This document shows positions 6,982 to 15,134 of a stretch of DNA of 22,136 bases, piece after piece (within the stretch, counting starts at the first letter, position 1; each line of letters begins with the position of its first letter). The stretch covers positions 1 through 22,136 of the forward strand of contig URQO01000030.1 in the NCBI GenBank assembly GCA_900550135.1, read 5' to 3'. The DNA is from an uncultured Eubacterium sp. (GTDB lineage Bacteria; Bacillota; Clostridia; Lachnospirales; Lachnospiraceae). Below the pieces are notes generated by a model, which made no database searches, was not told the DNA's origin, and saw only the letters and a program-made list of their open reading frames with translations. The position numbers and the translations under genes were made by a program.

Positions 6982-8208
6982 ATGATGGGGAAAAGTATAA
7001 AGAAAATAATGAAGAGATATATGAAAAAAAGATTTCGCACTGTTTTAATTATAATTACGATAATATGTTGTATAGCATCTAATAAACAAAATATATTTGC
7101 AATGTCAAATTGTTTAAATAGATTTGCAAAATCAAAGGGTATTTCCTCTACACTAAATGATAAAGACATTATAGCAAAATCAGCTGTATTAATTGATGGT
7201 GATTCAGGACGTACTCTTTTTGAAAAAAATGCCAATATGAAAATGGCTATGGCAAGTACAACAAAAATTATGACATGTATCGTTGCATTAGAAAATGCAG
7301 ATACAAATCAGATTGTTAAGGTTTCGAAGAAGGCAACAACAATGCCTAAAGTAAAAATGAATGAAAGAGTAGGGGAAGAATATAGATTGAAAGATTTGTT
7401 ATATGCAATGATGCTTGAATCTTTTAATGATGTGGCAGTTACTGTTGCTGAAGCCGTGGCCGGAAGTGTGGAAAATTTTTCAGATATGATGAATAAAAAA
7501 GCAAAAGAGATTGGCATGAACAGTTCGCATTTCGTAACACCTAATGGATTAGATGCAACCGGTCATTATTCAACAGCATATGACATGGCAAAACTGGGAG
7601 CATATGCTATCAAAAATAAAGAGTTTCTAGAAATAACAAATACACCTGCATATTCTTTTAATGAAATTACATCAGGAAGAAACATGCAGACAAGTAACAA
7701 AGATGCTTTTCTTACAATGGATAATAATGCCATTGGTATAAAAACAGGTTTTACTTCAAAGGCAGGTTATTGTTTTGTTGGCGCATGGAAAAAAGGTAAA
7801 AGAACATTTGTAAGTTGCGTACTTGGCTCCGGATGGCCACCAAACAAAGGCTTTAAGTGGAAAGATACAAGAAAACTGATAAATTTTGGAAAAGAAAACT
7901 GTTATTACAAAAATATTTTAACAAGAAAAAATATTAATGTTAATATTTACGGTGGCAACAAAAAATCCATAAAAGCCACAATGAAAGGAAAAACAGATTT
8001 TTTAATCAAGAAAACAGATAAAATACAAATAAAAACTATAATTAATTATAGTTTTCCAATCCATAACAAAGAAAAAATAGGTGATGTGGAGATTTGGATA
8101 AATAATAAAAAAATAAAAAATAATAAAATAATAGCAAAAGAGAAAGTGGAAAAGTATGATTTCTTTTATTGTTTAAGAAAAATCTTTAATAAGTTTATAT
8201 TACAATAA
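6982..8208 (+). CDS. Serine-type D-alanyl-D-alanine carboxypeptidase (DacF-like), second copy
   Basis: A paralogue of the product of 4347-5513 with the same plan: signal peptide, transpeptidase-fold domain, beta-rich C-terminal domain and a short hydrophobic/basic tail (FFYCLRKIFNKFIL). Numbered from 6982, the boxes are Ser92-x-x-Lys95 (STTK), Ser147-Phe-Asn149 (SFN, where most relatives have SGN or SYN) and Lys254-Thr-Gly256 (GIKTGFTSKAGYC). The start is uncertain. ATG 6982 and 6985 have no convincing ribosome site and lie about 12 bp after a perfect TATAAT (6965-6970). ATG 7021 gives a cleaner signal peptide (MKKRFRTVLIIITIICC) and a 395-residue protein. The gene follows the scpB terminator, so it probably has its own promoter. 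Confidence 0.88.
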   Translation: MMGKSIKKIMKRYMKKRFRTVLIIITIICCIASNKQNIFAMSNCLNRFAKSKGISSTLNDKDIIAKSAVLIDGDSGRTLFEKNANMKMAMASTTKIMTCIVALENADTNQIVKVSKKATTMPKVKMNERVGEEYRLKDLLYAMMLESFNDVAVTVAEAVAGSVENFSDMMNKKAKEIGMNSSHFVTPNGLDATGHYSTAYDMAKLGAYAIKNKEFLEITNTPAYSFNEITSGRNMQTSNKDAFLTMDNNAIGIKTGFTSKAGYCFVGAWKKGKRTFVSCVLGSGWPPNKGFKWKDTRKLINFGKENCYYKNILTRKNINVNIYGGNKKSIKATMKGKTDFLIKKTDKIQIKTIINYSFPIHNKEKIGDVEIWINNKKIKNNKIIAKEKVEKYDFFYCLRKIFNKFILQ

Positions 8209-8290
8209 TTACTTTATTTATAGGTGTAAATATGTTATATTTAAAAGAAATTTGTGTATATCACATTTTAGAAAAATATGTACTACAAAT

Positions 8291-8296
8291 TATAAT
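8291..8296 (+). promoter_or_regulatory. Possible -10 element upstream of dapF
   Basis: A perfect TATAAT lies 22 bp before the dapF ATG. The -35 is poor (TTTAGA at 8267-8272, 18-bp spacer), and the short leader would just hold the AGGAGG at 8308-8313. I see nothing else of note in 8209-8317. Confidence 0.3.
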
Positions 8297-8317
8297 CATT
8301 ATGATTTAGGAGGCATT

Positions 8318-9157
8318 ATGGAATTTACAAAAATGGAAGGCTGTGGCAATGATTATGTGTATGTCAACGGCTTTGAAAATAATATAAAAAATCCAGGTAA
8401 ACTTTCAGAGTTTGTAAGTGACAGACACTTTGGTATTGGCTCAGATGGACTGATTGTTATCAATCCTTCTGATGTCGCAGATTTCAGAATGAATATGTAC
8501 AATGCAGATGGTTCAGAAGGAAAGATGTGTGGAAATGGGATTCGTTGCGTTGCCAAATATGTTTATGATTACAAGATGACTGACAAAACAACTATTACTG
8601 TAGAAACATTATCCGGAATCAAAACATTAAAGCTTAATGTAAAAGATGGAAAGGTTAAAACAGTACGTGTTAACATGGGCACACCATGTATTACTGCAAA
8701 AACTGTGCCTGTAATTTGCCCTGATGAACAGATGATAAATAAGTCTGTTAGTATTGACGGAACAGATTTCAATATTACATGTGTATCTATGGGAAATCCA
8801 CATGCTGTTACTTTTATAGATAATACCGATAGTTTGGATATTGAACACATTGGACCTAAGTTTGAAAATAACGAAATTTTTCCAGACAGGGTCAATACAG
8901 AGTTTGTTCAGATTATAGACAGACAAAATATTAAGATGCGTGTATGGGAGCGTGGTTCAGGTGAAACATTAGCATGTGGAACCGGTGCCTGTGCCTGCGT
9001 TGTTGCCTGTGTTTTGAACAATCTTACAGACAATAAAGTAACAGTTCAATTGCTTGGAGGAAATCTTGTTATTGAGTATGATCAAGAATCGGATACAGTG
9101 TATATGACAGGTCCTGCCAGAATTTCGTTTACGGGAAATATTGACGTGGATTTGTAG
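8318..9157 (+). CDS. dapF: Diaminopimelate epimerase
   Basis: Converts LL- to meso-diaminopimelate, the last shared step before peptidoglycan cross-links and lysine. It is a cofactor-independent, two-Cys racemase in the cytoplasm. From the ATG at 8318 the protein has 279 residues. The N-terminus (MEFTKMEGCGNDYVYVNGF) matches the family. Both catalytic cysteines are visible: Cys71 in MCGNGIRC and Cys220 in GETLACGTGACAC. A perfect AGGAGG is 4 nt before the ATG; the upstream TTG at 8252 would add 22 residues unlike the family. The murE gene 134 bp downstream uses the product, so the two are functionally adjacent. Confidence 0.97.
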   Translation: MEFTKMEGCGNDYVYVNGFENNIKNPGKLSEFVSDRHFGIGSDGLIVINPSDVADFRMNMYNADGSEGKMCGNGIRCVAKYVYDYKMTDKTTITVETLSGIKTLKLNVKDGKVKTVRVNMGTPCITAKTVPVICPDEQMINKSVSIDGTDFNITCVSMGNPHAVTFIDNTDSLDIEHIGPKFENNEIFPDRVNTEFVQIIDRQNIKMRVWERGSGETLACGTGACACVVACVLNNLTDNKVTVQLLGGNLVIEYDQESDTVYMTGPARISFTGNIDVDL

Positions 9158-9191
9158 TTTGCATAAAAGATACAGATTTTATAATATTGAT

Positions 9192-9289
9192 TTACAATTT
9201 ATATAAGATGTGAATATATAATTTATACGAAATATAGTTTTACAATTTATATAAAATGCAGATTTAGAATTTTTACAGAAAGTGTGAGA
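9192..9289 (+). repeat. Degenerate tandem repeat, four units of 23-25 bp, upstream of murE
   Basis: Units at 9192-9216, 9217-9239, 9240-9264 and 9265-9289 follow the pattern TTACAATTTATATAAAATG plus about six bases. Units 1 and 3 are nearly identical over their first 20 bases and start 48 bp apart. A weaker related segment lies at 9155-9179. The array fills the gap and ends 2 nt before the murE ATG. No clear promoter or strong ribosome site is otherwise visible here. Confidence 0.6.
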
Positions 9290-9291
9290 AA

Positions 9292-10767
9292 ATGATTTTA
9301 AAAGATATGTTAGAAAATCTCCAGTATAAGGTTTTATCAGGAGATGATGGAATCAATGTAAACCATTTGCAAAATGATTCCAGAAAAGTAGAAAAAGAAG
9401 ATGTGTTTGTATGCATAAAAGGTGCAGGCTTTGACGGTCACAAGTTTGTAGATGATGTAGCAAAAAAAGGTGCAAAAGCTGTGGTGGTTATGGAAGAAGT
9501 AACAGCTCCTGATGGTGTGACTGTTATTTTGGTAGATGATACACGTTTTGCACTTGCTTATATGTCAGCTGCATATTTCGGACATCCGGCAGAAAAATTA
9601 ATTACTGTAGGTATTACAGGAACAAAAGGGAAAACTACAACTACATATATGGTAAGACAGGTATTGGAAAGTGTCGGAATAAAAACAGGACTTATTGGCA
9701 CAATAGAGACAATAATCGGTGATGAAACAATTCCGGCAAAAAATACAACACCTGAATCATATGTTGTTCAGGAAACATTTGCTAAAATGGTTGAAAAAGG
9801 ATGCAAATGTGTTGTTATGGAAGTGTCTTCTCAGGGGCTTATGCTTCATAGAGTCAGTGGATTTACATTTGATTATGGTATTTTTACAAACATTGAACCG
9901 GATCATATCGGACCAAATGAGCATAAAGACTTTAACGATTATCTTCACTGCAAAAGTATGTTGTTAAAGCAGTGTAAACACGGTATTGTTAACATGGATG
10001 CTGATTATATTGAACAGGTTTTAGAAGGACATACATGTGACATTGAAACCTTTGGTGTTAACGGAGATTATGATTTTAAGGCATCAGACATCAATCTGTT
10101 TACAAAGCCGGGATGCCTTTGTGTTTCATATAAATTAAGTGGTAAAATGAATTTCCCTGTAGAAATTCATGTACCAGGTAATTTTAGTGTATACAATTCA
10201 CTTTGTGCCATTGCAATTTGTAGTCATTTTACAGATGATGAGGAAGCAATTAAGCAGGGACTTCTTGATGTAAGAGTAAAAGGAAGAGTTGAAATTATTC
10301 CGGTTTCAAAAAGATTTACTCTGATGATTGATTATGCCCACAATGCCATGAGTTTGGAGAGTCTTCTTACAAGTCTTAAAGAATATAATCCAAAGCGATT
10401 GGTTACAGTGTTTGGATGTGGAGGAAACAGATCAAAAGACAGACGTTTTGAAATGGGTGAAGTTTCATCAAAACTTGCAGATTTTACCATTGTCACTTCA
10501 GATAATCCAAGGTTTGAAGAACCTATGGACATTATAAAAGATATTTTAGTGGGTGTGCATAAGGCTGATGGCGCATATGTTACTGTCCCTGACAGAAAGG
10601 ACGCTATCAGATATGCAATTTTACATGCAAAAGATGGTGATGTTATTGTTCTTGCAGGAAAAGGACATGAAGATTATCAGGAAATAAAAGGCGTGAAACA
10701 TCCAATGGATGAACGTGTTCTGATAAAAGAAATAATAAACGAAGATGAAGTAAAAAAAGTATTATAA
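9292..10767 (+). CDS. murE: UDP-N-acetylmuramoyl-tripeptide synthetase, meso-diaminopimelate type
   Basis: ATP-dependent ligase that adds the third residue to UDP-MurNAc-L-Ala-D-Glu in the cytoplasm. Its 491 residues give the usual three Mur domains. Visible are the N-terminal DSRKVEKEDVFVCIKG, the ATP loop GITGTKGKTTTT (107-118), MEVSSQGL, Lys221 at the position of the carbamylated lysine (DYLHCKSMLL), YAHNAMSLESLL, and Asp404-Asn-Pro-Arg407 (TSDNPRFEEP). DNPR is the box known to select meso-diaminopimelate over L-lysine, so this organism probably has DAP-type peptidoglycan, in keeping with dapF just upstream. The ATG has only a weak ribosome site (GTGAG) and directly follows the degenerate repeat. 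asnB starts 25 nt after the stop. Confidence 0.95.
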   Translation: MILKDMLENLQYKVLSGDDGINVNHLQNDSRKVEKEDVFVCIKGAGFDGHKFVDDVAKKGAKAVVVMEEVTAPDGVTVILVDDTRFALAYMSAAYFGHPAEKLITVGITGTKGKTTTTYMVRQVLESVGIKTGLIGTIETIIGDETIPAKNTTPESYVVQETFAKMVEKGCKCVVMEVSSQGLMLHRVSGFTFDYGIFTNIEPDHIGPNEHKDFNDYLHCKSMLLKQCKHGIVNMDADYIEQVLEGHTCDIETFGVNGDYDFKASDINLFTKPGCLCVSYKLSGKMNFPVEIHVPGNFSVYNSLCAIAICSHFTDDEEAIKQGLLDVRVKGRVEIIPVSKRFTLMIDYAHNAMSLESLLTSLKEYNPKRLVTVFGCGGNRSKDRRFEMGEVSSKLADFTIVTSDNPRFEEPMDIIKDILVGVHKADGAYVTVPDRKDAIRYAILHAKDGDVIVLAGKGHEDYQEIKGVKHPMDERVLIKEIINEDEVKKVL

Positions 10768-10792
10768 AAAACAATGAAAGAGAGATATTAGT

Positions 10793-12676
10793 ATGTGTGG
10801 AATTTGTGGCTTTATAGGAGAAGTTAAAGACAGCAAAAATATATTAAAGAAAATGATGGACAAAATTGCTCACAGAGGACCTGATGATGAAGGTATGTAT
10901 GTTGATGAGCATGCAGCACTTGGACATAGAAGATTAAGTATTATTGATTTAAGTCACGGTGCACAGCCTATGTACAATGAAACAGGAGATATTTCAATTG
11001 TGTTTAATGGTGAGATATACAATCATCTTGATATAAGAAAAGAATTGATTGAAAAAGGACATGTATTTGCTAATGATTCAGATACAGAATGCCTGATACA
11101 TGCTTATGAAGAGTATGGCACTGAAATGGTACAAAAATTAAGAGGTATGTTTGCTTTTGTAATTTGGGATAGCAAAAACAAAACAGCATTTTGTGCAAGA
11201 GACCATTTCGGTATTAAGCCTTTTTATTATGCAAATGTAAACAATACATTAGTATTTTCATCTGAAATAAAAGCAATTTTGGAGTTTCCCGGATTTAAAA
11301 AAGAAGTAAATACTGATGCTTTAGAACAATATTTAAGTTTTCAATATTCAGTATTACCAGAATGTTTCTTTAAAGGAGTATACAAATTACCAGCAGGACA
11401 TTTTATGGTATTAAAGAACGGTGAAATTCAGATTGAAAGATATTTTGATCCAATGATGGAACCAAAGGAAAGTGGAGATTTGGAAGAAACAGTTTCAAAA
11501 ATTGAAGACGTAGTTCATAATACCGTTGATGCCCATATGATTGCCGACGTAGAAGTTGGATCGCTTTTATCAAGTGGTGTTGATTCAAGTTATGTTGTAT
11601 CTGAATTCCCGGGAACAAAAACTTTTACAGTAGGATTTTTAGATAAACAGAGCAAATATAATGAAATACGTTATGCAGAAGGACTTTGTGAAGAGCTTGG
11701 AAAAGAAAACTACAGTAAGACAATAGACAGTGATGAATATTTTGACTCTATTTCGACAGTTATGTATTATATGGATGAACCACTGGCTGATCCATCATGT
11801 ATCGCACTTTATTTTGTAGACCAACTTGCTGCAAAACAGATTAAAGTTGTTTTATCAGGTGAAGGTGCAGATGAGTTCTTTGGCGGATACAATATTTACC
11901 ATGAGCCATTGTCTCTTAAGGGGTATCAGAAAATACCAAGATGCATTAGAAAAGGTCTTGCAAAAGTAGCAAGTGTTATGCCGGATATTAAGGGTAGGGA
12001 TTTTATTATTCGTGGTAGCAAAACGGTTGAAGAAAGATTTATTGGAAATGCAAATATGTTTTCTGTAAAAGATAGAGAAAAATTACTAAAAACACATTTA
12101 ACACATAAATCGCCACAGGAAATTGTAGCATCGACATACAAAAAGGTTACACACTTGAATGATATAGCAAAGATGCAGTATATTGATACAAATTTCTGGC
12201 TACAGGGAGATATATTATTAAAGGCTGACAAAATGAGCATGGCACATTGCCTGGAATCAAGAGTTCCGTTCCTTGATGTAGAGGTATTTAAATATGCAAA
12301 AACATTACCAATTGATTTCAGATGCAATGAAGAAGCTACAAAGAGAGCTTTCAGAATTGCAGCAAAGAGACATATTCCTGAAAAAACAGCCAATAAAAAG
12401 AAATTAGGTTTCCCTGTACCAATCAGAGTATGGTTAAAAGAAGATAAGTATTATAATAAAGTTTTAAATACACTTACTTCAGATGCTGCTAAAAAGTTCT
12501 TTAATACAGATATTTTGGTTAAACTTATGGAAGAACATAGAGCAGGAAAAGCGGACAACAGTAGACGTATTTGGACTGTATATGTTTTTCTTGTTTGGTA
12601 CAATGTTTATTTTGAGACTGAAGATTTTAAACCAATCAACAGTGAATGGATTAAAAATAGAATAAAAACAGCATAA
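10793..12676 (+). CDS. asnB: Asparagine synthetase, glutamine-hydrolysing
   Basis: Makes asparagine from aspartate, ATP and glutamine in the cytoplasm. The 627-residue protein has an N-terminal class II glutaminase domain (about 2-190) with Cys2 as nucleophile (MCGICGFIG) and the glutamine-binding HRRLSIIDLSHGAQPM and FNGEIYNH. A C-terminal synthetase domain follows, with the PP-loop SSGVDSS (260-266) and GEGADEFFGGYNIY. Length and the SSGVDSS variant resemble the longer Gram-positive AsnB type. It begins 25 nt after murE with a weak GAGAG ribosome site and no visible promoter of its own, so it is probably read from the murE transcript. No Asn T-box leader is present. The next gene is separated by 179 bp holding hairpins and a promoter. 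Confidence 0.95.
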   Translation: MCGICGFIGEVKDSKNILKKMMDKIAHRGPDDEGMYVDEHAALGHRRLSIIDLSHGAQPMYNETGDISIVFNGEIYNHLDIRKELIEKGHVFANDSDTECLIHAYEEYGTEMVQKLRGMFAFVIWDSKNKTAFCARDHFGIKPFYYANVNNTLVFSSEIKAILEFPGFKKEVNTDALEQYLSFQYSVLPECFFKGVYKLPAGHFMVLKNGEIQIERYFDPMMEPKESGDLEETVSKIEDVVHNTVDAHMIADVEVGSLLSSGVDSSYVVSEFPGTKTFTVGFLDKQSKYNEIRYAEGLCEELGKENYSKTIDSDEYFDSISTVMYYMDEPLADPSCIALYFVDQLAAKQIKVVLSGEGADEFFGGYNIYHEPLSLKGYQKIPRCIRKGLAKVASVMPDIKGRDFIIRGSKTVEERFIGNANMFSVKDREKLLKTHLTHKSPQEIVASTYKKVTHLNDIAKMQYIDTNFWLQGDILLKADKMSMAHCLESRVPFLDVEVFKYAKTLPIDFRCNEEATKRAFRIAAKRHIPEKTANKKKLGFPVPIRVWLKEDKYYNKVLNTLTSDAAKKFFNTDILVKLMEEHRAGKADNSRRIWTVYVFLVWYNVYFETEDFKPINSEWIKNRIKTA

Positions 12677-12724
12677 TATAATTAAGTTTTTGCCTGGAAA
12701 TTTATTGAAAAAATAAATTGATAT

Positions 12725-12751
12725 TTGACATGAAAAGTGTTACTCTATAGA
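12725..12751 (+). promoter_or_regulatory. Predicted promoter of the biotin-dependent decarboxylase operon
   Basis: A perfect TTGACA (12725-12730) is followed after 15 bp by TATAGA (12746-12751). The spacer is short. The implied transcript starts near 12758 with a leader of about 100 nt that includes two hairpins before GGAGG (12844-12848). Confidence 0.45.
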
Positions 12752-12782
12752 AGGCGAAAAAGTGGTTGTTTTTTGCAAACAC

Positions 12783-12821
12783 TAGTAAAGCCATTGGCAG
12801 ATTTGTCATTGGCTTTTACTA
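12783..12821 (+). terminator. Hairpin between asnB and the decarboxylase operon: terminator or attenuator
   Basis: A long stem (12783-12799 with 12804-12821) has one bulged T, one mismatch and one G-T pair, a 4-nt loop and a TGGCTTTTACT 3' arm. It could end asnB transcription. If the TTGACA promoter at 12725 is used, the hairpin lies in the operon's own leader. A smaller 8-bp hairpin (12754-12761 with 12769-12776) precedes it. The final T-run is short, so termination strength is uncertain. Confidence 0.55.
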
Positions 12822-12855
12822 TGCAATACTTTATTAATATAATGGAGGACTGATT

Positions 12856-14268
12856 ATGAGTACATCAGCGAAAAGTTCAGCAAGAGCAAGAATTGAATCT
12901 GTTCTTGATGAAAACAGTTTTGTTGAAATTGGAGCATTAGTTACAGCTAGAAGTACAGATTTCAACATCAAAGCTATTGATACTCCATCAGACGGTGTTA
13001 TTACCGGATATGGTTTAATCAATGGAAGATTAGTTTATGTGTTTAGCCAGGATTCATCAGTACTTGGTGGTTCTGTAGGTGAAATGCATGCTAAGAAGAT
13101 TGCAAACATTTACGATATGGCTCTTAAAATGGGAGCACCTGTTATTGGACTTGTTGACAGTAACGGTCTTAGATTGCAGGAATCAGTAGATGGACTTGAA
13201 GCCTTTGGAAACATCTATATGAAACAGACAGAAGCTTCAGGAATTATTCCACAGATTACAGCAGTTTTTGGTAACTGTGGCGGGGCGTTAAGTATTATGG
13301 CAAACCTTTCAGACTTTACATTTATGGAAAGTGAAAAGGCACAGTTGTTTGTTAACTCACCTAATGCAATTGATGAAAACAGAAAAGAAGTATGTGATAC
13401 AGCATCTGCAAAATTCCAGAGTGAAGAAGCAGGAAATGTTGATTTTGTAGGAACAGAATCAGATATCATTTCAGGTATCATTAACTTAGTCTCAATTTTA
13501 CCATCAAATTATGAAGATGAAGTTATTGCTGAATGCACAGATGATTTAAACAGAGCAGCAACAGGATTTGATGCAGGGTTAGAAGATACAAAACTTGGTA
13601 TACAGGCTCTATCTGATGACGGGTTTGTTGTTGAAGTTAAAGAAAACTATGCACCTGAAATGCTTACTGCATTTATTAAATTAAACGGAGCAACAGTTGG
13701 TGTAATCGCAAATAGAACAAAAGTATATGATGATGACATGAATGTTGTAGCAGAATATGAACCAAAGCTTACAGCAAATGGTTGTGAAAAAGCAGCTGAG
13801 TTTGTATATTTCTGTGACGATTTTTCAATTCCTGTTTTGACATTGACAAATGCAACAGGATTTAAGACATGTAAGTGTCAGGAAAAACGTGGTGCAAAAG
13901 CTACAGCTAAATTAACATATGCATTCGCAAGTGCAACAGTTCCAAAAGTAAATGTTATTACAGGGGAAGCTTTTGGTAGTGCATATATTACTATGAACAG
14001 TAAAGCAACAGGAGCAGATATGGTATTCGCTCTTCCAACTGCAAAAGTGGGAATGATGGATGCTGCAGCTGCTGCAAAGATTATGTATGCAAAGGAAATT
14101 GAAGAAGATTCAACAGTTATTGGTGAAAAGACAGCTGAATATGCTGCACTTCAGGGAGACATAACAAAAGCAGCTTCAAGAGGATATATTGACAATATTA
14201 TTGAACCGATTGATGCAAGAAAGTACATTATTGGTGCATTTGAAATGTTATATACTAAAAGACAGTAG
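12856..14268 (+). CDS. Acyl-CoA carboxyltransferase subunit (MmdA/12S-like, divergent)
   Basis: The crotonase-fold carboxyltransferase that moves CO2 between an acyl-CoA and biotin. At 470 residues it is shorter than MmdA (about 510) because it begins at the SARARIESVLDENSFVEIG segment and lacks the usual KQH-GK N-terminal stretch. Both halves are recognisable: IPSDGVITGYG-like, FSQDSSVLGGSVGEMHAKKI, SGIIPQITAVFGNCGGALS, then KTCKCQEKRGAKATAKLTYAFASATVPKV and AFGSAYITMNSKATGAD-like blocks. Boxes that form the oxyanion holes differ from the family: DSGGARIQEG reads DSNGLRLQES (101-110) and YGGAYLAM reads FGSAYITM (373-380). Position first in an mmdA-mmdD-mmdC-mmdB-like order suggests methylmalonyl-CoA or malonyl-CoA chemistry, but the substrate cannot be assigned. 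GGAGG precedes the ATG by 7 nt. Confidence 0.8.
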   Translation: MSTSAKSSARARIESVLDENSFVEIGALVTARSTDFNIKAIDTPSDGVITGYGLINGRLVYVFSQDSSVLGGSVGEMHAKKIANIYDMALKMGAPVIGLVDSNGLRLQESVDGLEAFGNIYMKQTEASGIIPQITAVFGNCGGALSIMANLSDFTFMESEKAQLFVNSPNAIDENRKEVCDTASAKFQSEEAGNVDFVGTESDIISGIINLVSILPSNYEDEVIAECTDDLNRAATGFDAGLEDTKLGIQALSDDGFVVEVKENYAPEMLTAFIKLNGATVGVIANRTKVYDDDMNVVAEYEPKLTANGCEKAAEFVYFCDDFSIPVLTLTNATGFKTCKCQEKRGAKATAKLTYAFASATVPKVNVITGEAFGSAYITMNSKATGADMVFALPTAKVGMMDAAAAAKIMYAKEIEEDSTVIGEKTAEYAALQGDITKAASRGYIDNIIEPIDARKYIIGAFEMLYTKRQ

Positions 14269-14277
14269 GAGGATATT

Positions 14278-15102
14278 ATGAAGATTGTAAAAAAATTACG
14301 TTTTGCGATTTCTCTTGCTTCATTGCTTGTATGTCTTATATTTTCAAGTGTAAGTGTTTTTGCAGATCAGACTTATGATTTAAGTGGTCAGGGAACAGAA
14401 GAAACAACAACACTTTCAAAAGCAGATCAGAAAACATTTGCAGATGGAAAAATAAATATGGCGACAATTAAATCATTGTTTGAAAACTATGTTACAAATG
14501 GTATTTCTCAGATAGGTGAATGTACTTCTGATGAATTACAGTATATCGGTGAAATTAATAGTACTTCAACTGATATGTTTGAAAATTTTGCAAAAGCTGT
14601 TGGGGATGACTCATGTGGTGCTTTCAAAAGCTATGATGCAGACAAAATCAGTGTAACAGACAATGAAGATGGTACAATTGATGCAACAACAATGGTTCAT
14701 TTCAAAAATAAAGATTTAAAGATGATAATGCATATATCTTTGTTTAATACATTAGGACCACAGGCTACATCTATTGAGTTTGGTCAGCCTGATGCAGAAG
14801 GCGCTACTATGGCAGATGCAACTGTAAATACTTTAATGGGTATGGGCACAGTATTTGCCGTTCTTATTTTTATTAGTTTGCTTATTTCATGCTTTAAAAT
14901 CATACCTAAGATTACAGAAGCAAAAGCAAAGAAGAAATCAACAGAAACTGTTTTGGATAATAAGAAGCCACAGGAAACAGTTACTACAGAAGAAAATCTT
15001 ACAGATGATACAGAACTGATTGCTGTTATTGCTGCAGCAATTGCATCAAGTGAAAACACTTCAACAGACAGTTTTGTTGTCAGATCAATTAGAAGAAGAT
15101 AA
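14278..15102 (+). CDS. OadG/MmdD-like subunit with an exported N-terminal domain
   Basis: Small membrane subunit of Na+-translocating biotin-dependent decarboxylases, which holds the carboxyltransferase to the membrane pump. Here it is a 274-residue fusion. Residues 1-29 are a signal peptide (cleavage near SVFA-DQ). Residues about 45-175 form a soluble domain that should lie outside the membrane and resembles small DUF3887-type domains (MATIKSLFENYVTNG...). Residues about 187-210 are the OadG membrane helix (NTLMGMGTVFAVLIFISLLI). The cytoplasmic tail ends with an Ala-rich helix and FVVRSIRRR, the usual end of the family. Classical OadG is under 100 residues and lacks the exported part. The AGGAGG ribosome site overlaps the stop codon of the gene before, so translation is coupled. 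Confidence 0.8.
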   Translation: MKIVKKLRFAISLASLLVCLIFSSVSVFADQTYDLSGQGTEETTTLSKADQKTFADGKINMATIKSLFENYVTNGISQIGECTSDELQYIGEINSTSTDMFENFAKAVGDDSCGAFKSYDADKISVTDNEDGTIDATTMVHFKNKDLKMIMHISLFNTLGPQATSIEFGQPDAEGATMADATVNTLMGMGTVFAVLIFISLLISCFKIIPKITEAKAKKKSTETVLDNKKPQETVTTEENLTDDTELIAVIAAAIASSENTSTDSFVVRSIRRR

Positions 15103-15134
15103 ATTACTTATGTATATTTAGGAGGAATTTTAAA

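Noticed and set aside
8569..8926. Two minus-strand open frames of about 100 codons inside dapF
   Set aside because: They mirror the coding frame of a clear dapF and have low-complexity Val/Ile/Ser-rich or Asn/Cys-rich translations.
9155..9289. Repeat upstream of murE as a CRISPR array
   Set aside because: Units are degenerate, directly adjacent and lack unique spacers; no cas genes are present.
11926..12393. Minus-strand open frame of 155 codons inside asnB
   Set aside because: It is antisense to the conserved synthetase domain, has no ribosome site and no recognisable product.
12838..12843. TATAAT just before the first decarboxylase gene as a -10 element
   Set aside because: A transcript from it would begin at about the ribosome site GGAGG (12844-12848), removing it, so it is unlikely to be used.
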